Shown in pieces: positions 1-7,269 of a stretch of DNA of 16,938 nt. A program made the translations under genes and the position numbers. The notes beneath the pieces were generated by a model. It saw nothing but the letters and a program-made list of their open reading frames with translations, made no database searches and was not told where the DNA came from. Source of the DNA: Bacillota bacterium (GTDB lineage: Bacteria > Bacillota > Clostridia > Christensenellales > UMGS416); contig JAEZSC010000138.1 of the NCBI GenBank assembly GCA_023422005.1, positions 1-16,938 of the forward strand, given 5' to 3'. The stretch's first letter is position 1; each line of letters starts with the position of its first letter.

Positions 1-82
1 CCGGCACGCTTAGCAGGTCGCGCACCAGGCCTCTGGTGAAGCCGATGCTGCCCGCGCCGATGAACGTCGCCTTGAACGCCAT
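1..82 (-). CDS. Glycoside hydrolase family 4 (alpha-galactosidase/alpha-glucosidase-like), N-terminal fragment
   Basis: Only the first 27 codons are inside the window; the gene runs off the left edge. It starts with MAFKATFIGAGSIGFTR followed by a helix ending LRDLLSVP. This is the NAD-binding Rossmann start (GxGSxxF) typical of GH4 glycosidases of the MelA/AglA/LplD type, which use NAD+ and a divalent metal to cleave alpha-glycosides by an oxidation-elimination route in the cytoplasm. An AGGAGG ribosome site lies 7 nt before the ATG. The family call rests on this short N-terminus alone, so substrate cannot be assigned and another Rossmann enzyme is possible. It is divergent from the MmcQ/YjbR gene. 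Confidence 0.72.
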   Translation of the reverse strand, partial: MAFKATFIGAGSIGFTRGLVRDLLSVP

Positions 83-118
83 GTGGTTTCCTCCTGTACA
101 AGATGGAATGGTATCTAT

Positions 119-147
119 ATACTACTGCTTGCCGGAAGTCCCTACAA
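119..147 (-). promoter_or_regulatory. Possible promoter for the GH4 gene
   Basis: Read on the minus strand, TTGTAG (147-142) and TAGTAT (124-119) are separated by 17 bp and lie about 37 bp upstream of the GH4 start codon. The hexamers match the sigma-A consensus at 3 of 6 and 4 of 6 positions, and a TATATAGATA stretch overlaps the -10. This is a weak call based only on spacing and sequence. Confidence 0.3.
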
Positions 148-197
148 GGACGCCATGTCCGCTGCCTATGTGCGGATGTCCGGCAAAAGGAGGAGCG

Positions 198-554
198 ATG
201 ACGGGTGAGGACGTGCTGCAGACCTGCCTGGGCAAGCCCGGCGCGTGGCTGGATTTCCCCTTTGGGCCGCACTGCGCGTGCGCCAAGGTGGGGTCGCGGC
301 TGTTCGCTCAGGTCTTTGAGCTGGGCGGGCGGCCCATGGTCACGCTCAATTGCGACCGCATGACTGGGGAGATCTTTCGTGCCAAATATCCCGGCGTCGT
401 TGTGCGCGGCTACCATTGCCCGCCGGTGCAGCAGCCTTATTTCAACACGATCCCGCTGGAGGGCTTCCCCGAGGAGGACCTGCACGCCTTGATCGACCAT
501 GCCTATGCAGTGGTTGTGCGCAAGCTGCCCAAGGCCATCAGAGAAGCGCTGTAA
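198..554 (+). CDS. MmcQ/YjbR (DUF419) family protein
   Basis: A 118-residue protein from an ATG preceded by AAGGAGG; an upstream in-frame ATG at 36 has no ribosome site and overlaps the divergent GH4 gene, so it was not used. The sequence has the YjbR/CyaY-like fold pattern: an early G-K-P-G-A segment, a WLDFPFGP motif near residues 17-24, a strand with K-V-G-S-R-L-F-A (positions about 30-37), a central P-M-V-T-L-N-C strand and a final helix with Y-A-V-V-V-R-K-L. Length and motifs are normal for the family. Members are small cytoplasmic proteins proposed to bind DNA, but no firm function is established. It stands alone. Confidence 0.85.
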   Translation: MTGEDVLQTCLGKPGAWLDFPFGPHCACAKVGSRLFAQVFELGGRPMVTLNCDRMTGEIFRAKYPGVVVRGYHCPPVQQPYFNTIPLEGFPEEDLHALIDHAYAVVVRKLPKAIREAL

Positions 555-655
555 AAGCCGAATTTGTTGAAAATTTGTTCATAATTTTGCCATCGATTTT
601 TCAAAAGATCGAGGTATGCTATCCATGCAAAACCAGAAAGGAGGGTGAATAATCT

Positions 656-1222
656 ATGCGCAAATTCTTTATTCTCGCTCTTTCTATGCTGATATTGGCC
701 ACCGCCGGCTGCTCGCCCGCCGCCGGCTCCACCGCGACGCCCTCGGCTGCGGCCACAAGCGCGGCGCCGCAGGCCACGTCTTCCCCGGCGGCCACGCCTA
801 CCATCACCATAGAGCAAGCCATCGCCAAATATCTCAAAGAGGACGGCGGCAAGACTTACATCAACGTGGAAGCGCTGCGGGCGGATTTTGATACCTACCA
901 GGTGGTCAGCTCCGACAACGGCTTCCCCAACAAGTCCATAACCGCGGACAAGGCGGCGGAAATGCTGGATGCTCTGGCCAAAGTGCCCATGACATCCATG
1001 AGCCTGAATACCCAGGAAGCCGCCACCAGCATATGGAACGTGCAGGCTTTTACCAGCCAGTTTGGCAAGCTCAACGGAAACAGCATGACGATTAAGGCGT
1101 CCAGCGAGACGCAGTTGGATATCTACATCATCGCCGGAGGCAAGACACAGCGTCAGGTGTTCAGCATATCCGAGGCCGACGGCAAGACCCTGCGGGAGAT
1201 CGCCAAGAAGAAAATCGAATAG
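656..1222 (+). CDS. Putative lipoprotein of unknown function
   Basis: A 188-residue protein with a lipoprotein signal peptide: M-R-K, a hydrophobic stretch to residue 15, then T-A-G-C with the modifiable cysteine at 19. Residues 20 to about 50 are an Ala/Thr/Ser/Pro-rich linker of the kind that spaces a domain from the membrane or wall. The remaining ~135 residues look like a soluble alpha/beta domain with no motif I recognise; it has no further cysteines. A GGAGG ribosome site lies 11 nt upstream of the ATG, slightly long. The gene is monocistronic, ending at a strong terminator. I infer an extracytoplasmic, membrane-anchored location; no function is suggested by motif or neighbours. Confidence 0.8.
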   Translation: MRKFFILALSMLILATAGCSPAAGSTATPSAAATSAAPQATSSPAATPTITIEQAIAKYLKEDGGKTYINVEALRADFDTYQVVSSDNGFPNKSITADKAAEMLDALAKVPMTSMSLNTQEAATSIWNVQAFTSQFGKLNGNSMTIKASSETQLDIYIIAGGKTQRQVFSISEADGKTLREIAKKKIE

Positions 1223-1237
1223 CTTGGATAAAATCCG

Positions 1238-1265
1238 AAAGCGGCGGGGTGTACCCGCCGCTTTT
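1238..1265. terminator. Bidirectional intrinsic terminator between the lipoprotein gene and gnd
   Basis: An 11-bp perfect stem (AAAGCGGCGGG, 1238-1248, with CCCGCCGCTTT, 1254-1264) closes a 5-nt loop. It is followed by TTTTCGTTTTA on the plus strand and, read the other way, by CGGATTTTATC. It lies 16 bp after the lipoprotein stop and 61 bp after the gnd stop, so it can serve both convergent genes. Confidence 0.85.
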
Positions 1266-1325
1266 CGTTTTATCAAATCATAAAAGGCAGTTGCCGGAGT
1301 CCCCCAACAGCGCCGCATGCGGAAA

Positions 1326-2777
1326 TCAGACTACATACGTCGACGCCGATGTGCTGCCGCCCTCGCCGGTCCAGTTGGTGTGGAAAAACTCGCCCCGGGG
1401 GCGGTCCAGGCGTTCGTAGGTGTGGGCGCCGAAGTAATCGCGCTGGGCCTGCAGCAGGTTGGCCGGCAGGTTGGCGCAGCGGTAGCCGTCGTAATAGGTC
1501 AGCGCCGTCGTGAAGGCCGGCGCGGGGATGCCGTTTTGCAGCGCAGCGGCGCACACGCGCCGCCAGCTGGCGTCGGCGGCCTGTATGGTATCGCAGAAGT
1601 AGGGGTCCAGCAGCAAATTGGTCAGCGCCGGATTGTTGTCGAAGGCTTCCTTGATCTTGCCAAGGAATACGCTGCGGATGATGCAGCCGCCCCGCCACAT
1701 CAGAGCGATGCCGCCGAAGTTCAGATTCCAGCCGTAGGTGTTGGCCGCGGCGCGCATCAGCGTGTAGCCCTGGGCGTAGGAGATGATCTTGGAGGCGAAC
1801 AAGGCGCGCCGGATGTCATTGAGGAAGGCGGCGCGGTCGCCGGTAAACCGGGGCTTGGGGCCGGTGAGCACGGTGGAGGCATGCACGCGCTCGTCCTTCA
1901 TGGCCGACAGGCACCGGGCGAATACGGCCTCGCCGATCAGCGTCAGCGGCACGCCCTCGTCCAGCGCGGCGATGCCGGTCCACTTGCCGGTGCCCTTCTG
2001 GCCGGCGGTATCCAATATCTTGTCCACGATGGGGGCGCCGTCTTCATCCTTGAAGGCCAGTATGTCGCGGGTGATCTCGATGAGGTAGCTGTCCAGCTCC
2101 GCCGCGTTCCACTGGGCGAAGACCTCGTGCATCTCGTCGGCGCTCATGCCCAGATAGTCCCTCATCAGCTGATAGGCCTCGCAGATCAGCTGCATATCGC
2201 CGTATTCGATGCCGTTGTGCACCATCTTCACAAAATGGCCGGCGCCGCCCTCGCCCACCCAGTCGCAGCACGGGGAGCCATCTTCCACGTGGGCGCAGAT
2301 GGCCTGGAAGATCGGCTTGACATAGGGCCAGGCCGCGGGAGAACCGCCGGGCATCATGCTGGGGCCCTTGAGAGCGCCCTCCTCGCCGCCGGATACACCG
2401 GTGCCGATGTACATCAGACCCTTGGATTCCACGTATTGGCAGCGGCGGATGGTGTCGGGGAAGTGGGAGTTGCCGCCGTCGATGAGGATGTCGCCCTGCT
2501 CCAGCAGGGGGAGGACTTTGTCGATGAAGTCGTCCACCGGTTTGCCGGCCTTGACCATGAGCATAACCTTGCGGGGCTTCTCCAAATTGGCCACCAGCTC
2601 TTCCAGCGAGTAGGTGGGGATGATGTTCTTTCCCTGGGCGCGGCCTTCTGCGAAGGCCTGCACCTTGTCCGCCGTGCGGTTGTATACGGCCACGGTGAAA
2701 CCCTTGCTCTCCATGTTCATGACCAGGTTTTCGCCCATGACGGCCAGGCCGATGAGGCCGATGTCTGCCTTTTTCAT
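1326..2777 (-). CDS. gnd: 6-phosphogluconate dehydrogenase, decarboxylating
   Basis: Oxidative decarboxylation of 6-phosphogluconate to ribulose 5-phosphate with NADP+ in the pentose phosphate pathway, cytoplasmic. The 483-residue length is full for the family. Visible signatures are the Rossmann GLAVMG loop (residues 10-15), N-R-T at 33-35 (the NADP-discriminating segment), the GVSGGEEGALKGPSMMPGG substrate loop, the catalytic Lys184 in H-F-V-K-M-V-H-N-G-I-E-Y, and the family signature ILDTAGQKGTGKW with K261. The C-terminal tail ends in R-P-R-G-x-F-H-T-N-W, also conserved. GGAGG is placed 8 nt before the ATG. It follows a PfkB kinase gene by 32 bp on the same strand, so the two are probably co-transcribed. 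Confidence 0.97.
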   Translation of the reverse strand: MKKADIGLIGLAVMGENLVMNMESKGFTVAVYNRTADKVQAFAEGRAQGKNIIPTYSLEELVANLEKPRKVMLMVKAGKPVDDFIDKVLPLLEQGDILIDGGNSHFPDTIRRCQYVESKGLMYIGTGVSGGEEGALKGPSMMPGGSPAAWPYVKPIFQAICAHVEDGSPCCDWVGEGGAGHFVKMVHNGIEYGDMQLICEAYQLMRDYLGMSADEMHEVFAQWNAAELDSYLIEITRDILAFKDEDGAPIVDKILDTAGQKGTGKWTGIAALDEGVPLTLIGEAVFARCLSAMKDERVHASTVLTGPKPRFTGDRAAFLNDIRRALFASKIISYAQGYTLMRAAANTYGWNLNFGGIALMWRGGCIIRSVFLGKIKEAFDNNPALTNLLLDPYFCDTIQAADASWRRVCAAALQNGIPAPAFTTALTYYDGYRCANLPANLLQAQRDYFGAHTYERLDRPRGEFFHTNWTGEGGSTSASTYVV

Positions 2778-2809
2778 ATCAAATCCTCCGTACAGTCATG
2801 AATTTCTTG

Positions 2810-3886
2810 TCAGCGCTTGACGCGGGCGTTGCCCTCCCAGATGCTCCAGACCTGCTCCTCGTCGGCGGGCTCGGCAAAGTCTGTATACACGGACACGGCC
2901 AGCGCGCCGGTGGCCCAGCCGAACTGCAGGCATTTTTCATAGGCCCAGCCTCTTAGTATGCCGTACAGGAAGCCGCCGACGAAGCCGTCGCCGCCGCCAA
3001 TGCGGTCTAGTATCTGGATGGGGCGGGGCTCAGCCACCTGCCAGGTGCCGTTGGCCAGCATCAGAGCACCCCACAGGTGTTCGTTGGCGTTCACGACCTC
3101 GCGCAGTGTGGTCGCGAAAACCGAAGCGCCGGGATAGCTCTTTTTGACTTCCTGTATCATGCCCTTGAAGCCCTCGATCTTGCCGGCCAGGCCCTTGCCA
3201 CCGGCCTCGGGGCCTTGAATGCCCAGAGCCAGCTGGAAATCCTCCTCGTTGCCAATGAGGATGTCGGAGATGCCGGCAATCTCGCTGAAGATCGCGCGAA
3301 GCTCCGCTTCGCGTTCCTTCCAGAAGGAGGCGCGGTAATTCAGGTCGAAGGAGATCGTGGTGCCGTACTTCTGCGCGGCGCGGGCCAGCTCCAGACAGAA
3401 GATCGCCGTATCATGGGAAAGCGCGCACACAAGGCCGCTCAAGTGCAGAATCTGTACGCCGTCGTCGCCGAAAATGCGGTCCAGGTCGAAATCCTTTACG
3501 TTGAGGGTTAAGCCGACTTCACCGGCCCTGTCATTGTGCACCCGGGGGCCGCGCAGGCCGAAGCCGCTGTCGGCGATGTTGAACTGATGCCGGTAGCCCC
3601 AGGGGCCGCCCTGCTTCACATCCTTGCCCTCATAGTCGATGTGGCGGCGCTTGAGATCGTTCTTGATGAATTGGGCGATGGGGCTGCCCGCCACAAAGGT
3701 CGTGAGCACCTTGGTTGGCAGGCCCAGGGCCGCGGAAACGGTGACAACGTTGGATTCGGCGCTGGTGGCCTGCATCGTGTAATTGTAGCTCGTGTGCACG
3801 CCCAGGCGGTCTGCCGGGGTGATGCGTACGCCCATGCTGGTGGGAACGATGATGGAATACTTGCAGCCTTCCCGAAGCTTCAACAT
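2810..3886 (-). CDS. PfkB-family sugar kinase (2-keto-3-deoxygluconate kinase-like)
   Basis: A 358-residue ribokinase/PfkB-fold kinase. The ATG at 3886 is chosen because AGGAGG lies 8 nt upstream; an in-frame ATG at 3964 would add 26 residues that do not look like the family. The carboxy-terminal PfkB signature reads DRIGGGDGF, with the anion-hole glycines 297-299 and catalytic base Asp300; the usual form is D-T-x-G-A-G-D. The N-terminal half carries T-M-Q-A-T-S-A-E-S-N-V, the sugar-binding start of KDG-kinase-like proteins. It phosphorylates a sugar or sugar acid with ATP, but the substrate is not readable from sequence. Being first gene of an operon with gnd, a gluconate or ketodeoxygluconate substrate is an inference only. 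Confidence 0.88.
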   Translation of the reverse strand: MLKLREGCKYSIIVPTSMGVRITPADRLGVHTSYNYTMQATSAESNVVTVSAALGLPTKVLTTFVAGSPIAQFIKNDLKRRHIDYEGKDVKQGGPWGYRHQFNIADSGFGLRGPRVHNDRAGEVGLTLNVKDFDLDRIFGDDGVQILHLSGLVCALSHDTAIFCLELARAAQKYGTTISFDLNYRASFWKEREAELRAIFSEIAGISDILIGNEEDFQLALGIQGPEAGGKGLAGKIEGFKGMIQEVKKSYPGASVFATTLREVVNANEHLWGALMLANGTWQVAEPRPIQILDRIGGGDGFVGGFLYGILRGWAYEKCLQFGWATGALAVSVYTDFAEPADEEQVWSIWEGNARVKR

Positions 3887-3979
3887 TGGGTTATCCTCCT
3901 TCGAACTCCGTGCGGTGAAGATGGGAACCACGCGGTTTTGCTCCCAATTTCTGTGCCACAGCATACGTTAGGGAAATGG

Positions 3980-4008
3980 GCTATATGAAAATGTCCATTG
4001 ACTGCCAG
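3980..4008 (-). promoter_or_regulatory. Possible promoter of the sugar kinase-gnd operon
   Basis: On the minus strand CTGGCA (4008-4003) and TATAGC (3985-3980) are 17 bp apart, each matching 4 of 6 consensus positions. The predicted start would give a leader of about 85 nt. The match is modest. Confidence 0.35.
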
Positions 4009-4045
4009 AATAAATCGTAAGCCCGAATGGGCGGACTGTCAAGGC

Positions 4046-4063
4046 CCGGCGGGTATCCGCCGG
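4046..4063. other. GC-rich inverted repeat in the intergenic region
   Basis: CCGGCGG and CCGCCGG form a perfect 7-bp stem with a GTAT loop, 81 bp upstream of the first small-protein gene. No T-tract follows on either strand, so it does not look like a terminator. It may be a 5' leader structure or an operator. The rest of 3887-4144 shows nothing else I can name. Confidence 0.3.
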
Positions 4064-4144
4064 AGCGCAGGCGTCGGCGCACGTTCATATGATGTGTAGA
4101 GAAGGGTTCCGGCGTTGGTCCGGGCTTCAGCGGGAGGTGGGGTC

Positions 4145-4330
4145 GTGGCTCCGATTAAGATGGAAAGCCTTTCGCCGGAGCAGGCGGCGCTGCTGGTGCC
4201 CGTGTTTGCCATCGCGTTGGCCGAGGGGCTGGACGCTGACGAAGCGGGGGCGCTGGGAGCCTTCATTGCCGCGGTGGGAGACATGGTTGCGCTCATCGGC
4301 GCGCAACGATCCTTTTTTGAACCGAGCTGA
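4145..4330 (+). CDS. Small hydrophobic protein, first of a tandem paralogous pair
   Basis: A 61-residue protein from a GTG start, chosen because GGGAGG (4132-4137) lies 7 nt upstream; an in-frame ATG at 4115 lacks such a site. After an S-L-S-P-E-Q start it has two helix-like segments, V-F-A-I-A-L-A-E-G-L, then D-A-D-E-A-G-A-L-G-A-F-I-A-A-V-G-D, ending A-Q-R-S. The pattern (A-L-A-x-G-L, acidic turn, L-x-A-x-F, G-D, A-Q-R) resembles short uncharacterised Clostridia proteins that I recall under a DUF name (possibly DUF6774); the exact family is from memory and unverified. It aligns without gaps to the next gene's product. Function unknown; it may be soluble and helical rather than membrane-inserted, since the segments are short and Ala-rich. 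Confidence 0.68.
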   Translation: MAPIKMESLSPEQAALLVPVFAIALAEGLDADEAGALGAFIAAVGDMVALIGAQRSFFEPS

Positions 4331-4362
4331 TCTGTCCAGTCTGAACGCTGGGAGGGCTGCCT

Positions 4363-4563
4363 GTGGCGCAAACCTTGAACTCCTTTACCGCCGAAGAGCT
4401 GCTGGCACTGGCGATGGTGTTTGCGTTGGCCCTGGCCGAGCCCATGGGCGATGAGGACGCGCTGCTGCTGGCCAGCTTTCTTTCCACGATCAGCTCGGAC
4501 ATCGGCCTGTTCGTGACGCGGCGCAGCCGGGAAACGGTTGAAGAAGTACCGAATGTTACATAA
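4363..4563 (+). CDS. Small hydrophobic protein, second of a tandem paralogous pair
   Basis: A 66-residue protein, also from a GTG start, with GGGAGG (4350-4355) 7 nt upstream and 32 bp after the previous stop, so probably in the same transcript. It aligns ungapped with its neighbour over about 50 residues with roughly one third identity: V-F-A-x-A-L-A-E, an acidic turn, L-x-x-F, and a closing R-S. It differs by a C-terminal extension rich in Glu and Val. The G-D of the first copy is replaced by S-S, which suggests divergence of the two copies after duplication. No function is known to me. The stop codon abuts a terminator hairpin. Confidence 0.66.
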   Translation: MAQTLNSFTAEELLALAMVFALALAEPMGDEDALLLASFLSTISSDIGLFVTRRSRETVEEVPNVT

Positions 4564-4567
4564 AAGA

Positions 4568-4609
4568 GTATCGCCCGCGGCACACTGGTGCCGCAGGCGA
4601 TACCGTTTT
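4568..4609. terminator. Bidirectional intrinsic terminator between the small-protein pair and the thioesterase gene
   Basis: GTATCGCC (4568-4575) pairs with GGCGATAC (4596-4603); after one C/A mismatch a further 7 bp (GCGGCAC with GTGCCGC) closes on an ACTG loop. TTTTA follows on the plus strand, and the minus strand reads CTCTTTTA after the stem, so it can end both convergent transcripts. Confidence 0.8.
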
Positions 4610-4628
4610 ATGAGCTTCTTGAGACTGC

Positions 4629-5048
4629 CTACTCCTCTTCTATCTGCGCCCGCAGCGCCTCCCACACGTCCGGGCGCAGGCGGGGCATGTTCACCGGGCG
4701 CAGGTTGCGGTCCACAAAGGCGTGGCTCGTGCGGCCCTCGGCCAGCAGCGCGCCATCGCTCTCACGGCGCACCTCATAGCCCACGTGCACCTGTATGCCC
4801 TTGAGCGCCAGCAGCCGCGTGCGGATCAGCAGCCGGTCAGGGTAGCGAGCGGGGGAGCGGTAGCGGCAGGAGCATTCCAGCAGCGGGAAGAAGAAGCCTT
4901 CGGCTTCCAGCGCGGCATAGCTCAGGCCGATGTTCTCCAGAAATTGGGTGCGGCCCTCCTCGAACCATGGGAAGTAGTTGGCGTGGTAGACCACGCCCAT
5001 TTGGTCGGTTTCCGCGTAGCGCACGCGGATGGCGGTGTCATGCTTCAT
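4629..5048 (-). CDS. Acyl-CoA thioesterase, YbgC/FadM hotdog family
   Basis: A 139-residue single hotdog-domain protein. The N-terminus contains R-Y-A-E-T-D-Q-M-G-V-V-Y-H-A-N-Y, the 4-hydroxybenzoyl-CoA thioesterase signature, with the catalytic Asp15 and His22 visible, then W-F-E-E-G-R. Family members hydrolyse acyl-CoA thioesters in the cytoplasm; the acyl substrate cannot be read from sequence. The start codon overlaps the stop of the upstream c-di-GMP gene as ATGA (5048-5045), which argues for translational coupling. No other good ribosome site is needed to explain this start. Length is normal. Confidence 0.93.
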   Translation of the reverse strand: MKHDTAIRVRYAETDQMGVVYHANYFPWFEEGRTQFLENIGLSYAALEAEGFFFPLLECSCRYRSPARYPDRLLIRTRLLALKGIQVHVGYEVRRESDGALLAEGRTSHAFVDRNLRPVNMPRLRPDVWEALRAQIEEE

Positions 5049-7237
5049 GCGGACTCCTGGGTAGATTCTGTGGCGGCTGCGATGCCGCGGAGCGGATCGT
5101 CGGCGGTGCCGATGATGCATACGAAGGCGTTGACGACGTCGGGATCAAACTGCGCACCCGAGCAGCTGACGATCTCGCGGATGGCGTCCTCGGGACGGAC
5201 TGCATTTTTGTAGGGCCGGCCCTGGGTCATGGCGTCGTAGGCGTCCACCACTGCCAGGATGCGGGACTCCAGCGGTATCTGGCTGCCGGCGATGCCGGTG
5301 GGGTAACCGGAGCCATCCCAGTGCTCGTGGTGGTGCAGTATGATGGCGCTGACGCCCACGAGCTCCGCCGACGCCCGGGCTATGCGATAACCGATGCCGG
5401 GGTGGCGGCGCATCTGCTCCCACTCGGCTTCGCTCAGCGTCTCGGGCTTTTGCAGCAGGCGGCGGTCCAGCACGACATTGCCGATGTCACGCAGTGTGGC
5501 GGCGGTGCGCAGGCTCTCCATGCTGTGCTCGTCCAGCCCCAGTTCCCGGCCCAGCGCCGCGCACATCCACGCCATCCGGCGCACGCGCTCGGCGCTCTCT
5601 GAGCCGTCGCGGTACAGAGAGGTTGTGAGCGAATCCACAAAAGCCAGATACACCTCGCGGGAGTCGGAGAGCTTGCGGCTGTACATGTAGCTCTCCGCCG
5701 TCTTGATGACCGATTCGATATCGGTATCCATGGCAGTCTTGACTGAATAGCCCAGCGAGATGCTGGGACGCAAAAAGCTCTCCTCGTCGGCTCGGAAGGA
5801 GGCGCAGCGGCGCTGAATGCGCTCGCAGATGGCCTGTGCCTCGCTGCTGTCGGTCTTGGGCAGCAGAATCGTGAATTCGTCGCCGCCCCAGCGGGAGATG
5901 ATGTCCTCGGTGCGGCAGGATTCCCGCAGGATCTGGGCGATGTTCTTAAGTAGCTCGTCTCCCAGCGTGTGGCCGAACACGTCGTTGACCAGTTTCAGGT
6001 TGTTGACGTCGCCCATGAGCACGACCAGCGGCAGTTGGCGCGCGGTGTCCAGGCGGCGCAGCTCCTCCTCGAAGAACGTGCGGTTATAAAGCCCGGTCAG
6101 CATGTCGTGGTAGCTCAGGTAAAGGATCTGCTCCTCGCGATGGCGCCGCTCGGTCACATCGCGCAGCACCAGTACGGCGCCCAGCACGTGCCCTTCTCGG
6201 TTGCGGATGGGCGCGGCGCTCTCGGCCACGATGCGGGCCACGCCGTCGGCAGCGCTGGTCACCGAGTAATCCAGACGGTTTGTCGGCTCGCCGGTGCGCA
6301 GTGCCACGCCGGCGTCGCTTTGGTGCAGCACCTCTTCCACGGGGCGGCCCAGTGCCTGCTGCTCGGAAAAACCGGTGATCTGCGCTGCCACGCCGTTGAG
6401 CACGGTTACGCGGCCTTCGATGCCGGTGGCGATGACGCCGTCGCCGATGGATTCCAGCGTGACGGTCAGACGCTCCTTTTCGGCGAACAGCGCCTCCTCC
6501 ATGCGGACTTTTTCCGTAACGTCGTTGATCAGCGAGGAAACCTGGTCCGGCCCGGTGGCGAAGGACAGAATTTGCATATACTTGTCGCTGGCGCGATGAT
6601 GCCAAATTCGGGTGACCGTCTCGCCGGTCCGCAGTGCCTGCACGCAGGCTGAAAGCCACGGTTCGCGGTCTTCACCGGCCAGCGCGGTCTCAAAAAGAGA
6701 TCGGCCTATGACCTGCCCGTCGCTTAAGCCCGTGAGCTGGGCGAAAGCAGGGTTGATATTCTGTATGCTCAGGTCGCAGGGCCGGCCCTGGCTGTCGTAT
6801 AGAATATCCTGCTGCGTATAGCCGCTTTGCAGCGCGTGATAAAGCTGGCGGTAGCGCTGTTCGCTCTGGATCAGCATGAACTGGTTTTCTTTGAGCTGGG
6901 CCAGGCTTTCGCTCTGCAGGCGCAGGCTTTCCTTGAGCTCAGCAGCGGCGCGTTTCTGGCGCGCCAGCGCGTTGTGGATCATCAGAAAAAGCAGGGCAGC
7001 CGTCACACATACATAGGTGATGCCCTTGGCCATGCTGACGCGCTCGATGACCGCGTGGTCGCGGATGAGCAGGCTCATCAACTGATCGGAGAACACGATC
7101 CAAAGTATGCCCGCGACCAGATAAAGCAAGGCAATCCACAGGGAACCGCTCAAGAAATCACTCAGTGCGGCGCGGGCCTTTGTCCAAAAGCTGTTTAACC
7201 CGGAAGGGTGACCCATATCCGTATGCAAAGCATCCAT
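5045..7237 (-). CDS. Membrane PAS-PAS-GGDEF-HD-GYP protein (c-di-GMP turnover)
   Basis: About 730 residues. Two membrane helices (about 32-49 and 70-87), the first ending L-W-I-V-F-S-D, are followed by a charged coiled-coil-like linker and two PAS domains (about 130-250 and 270-385), the second ending D-V-T-E-R. The GGDEF domain has an intact G-G-D-E-F at 451-455 and an allosteric I-site R-T-E-D at 442-445, so it should make c-di-GMP under product inhibition. The C-terminal HD-GYP domain keeps H612 of H-P-G-I-G, H-H-H-E at 635-638 and D-G-S-G-Y-P at 641-646, but the HD pair is R583-D584 in L-R-D-I-G-N, and the earlier H-S-x-R histidine is Ser548. Phosphodiesterase activity is therefore doubtful. 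The start is uncertain: the only ribosome-like site, AAGGGG, abuts the ATG at 7237 and is better spaced (9 nt) for a TTG at 7228; an ATG at 7216 is also possible. Confidence 0.92.
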   Translation of the reverse strand: MDALHTDMGHPSGLNSFWTKARAALSDFLSGSLWIALLYLVAGILWIVFSDQLMSLLIRDHAVIERVSMAKGITYVCVTAALLFLMIHNALARQKRAAAELKESLRLQSESLAQLKENQFMLIQSEQRYRQLYHALQSGYTQQDILYDSQGRPCDLSIQNINPAFAQLTGLSDGQVIGRSLFETALAGEDREPWLSACVQALRTGETVTRIWHHRASDKYMQILSFATGPDQVSSLINDVTEKVRMEEALFAEKERLTVTLESIGDGVIATGIEGRVTVLNGVAAQITGFSEQQALGRPVEEVLHQSDAGVALRTGEPTNRLDYSVTSAADGVARIVAESAAPIRNREGHVLGAVLVLRDVTERRHREEQILYLSYHDMLTGLYNRTFFEEELRRLDTARQLPLVVLMGDVNNLKLVNDVFGHTLGDELLKNIAQILRESCRTEDIISRWGGDEFTILLPKTDSSEAQAICERIQRRCASFRADEESFLRPSISLGYSVKTAMDTDIESVIKTAESYMYSRKLSDSREVYLAFVDSLTTSLYRDGSESAERVRRMAWMCAALGRELGLDEHSMESLRTAATLRDIGNVVLDRRLLQKPETLSEAEWEQMRRHPGIGYRIARASAELVGVSAIILHHHEHWDGSGYPTGIAGSQIPLESRILAVVDAYDAMTQGRPYKNAVRPEDAIREIVSCSGAQFDPDVVNAFVCIIGTADDPLRGIAAATESTQESA

Positions 7238-7269
7238 CCCCTTGATCGTATGGCGAAAGACGCAAGGGG
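7238..7269 (-). promoter_or_regulatory. Inverted repeat that may occlude the ribosome site of the c-di-GMP gene
   Basis: On the minus strand CCCCTTG (7269-7263) is followed after 18 nt by CAAGGGG (7244-7238), a perfect 7-bp stem. The second arm is the only Shine-Dalgarno-like sequence near the start codon, so pairing would block initiation. This is an inference from complementarity. Confidence 0.35.

Noticed and set aside
503..1318. Minus-strand open frame opposite the lipoprotein gene
   Set aside because: Contains an Arg/Gly low-complexity stretch produced by the antisense of the lipoprotein linker, and crosses the terminator at 1238-1265.
1317..2801. Long plus-strand open frame opposite gnd (494 codons)
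   Set aside because: It mirrors the codon pattern of gnd on the other strand, lacks a ribosome site and has low-complexity Ala/Gly/His/Val-rich sequence; gnd is unambiguous.
4046..4063. GC hairpin as a terminator
   Set aside because: No T-tract on either side; kept only as an unexplained inverted repeat.
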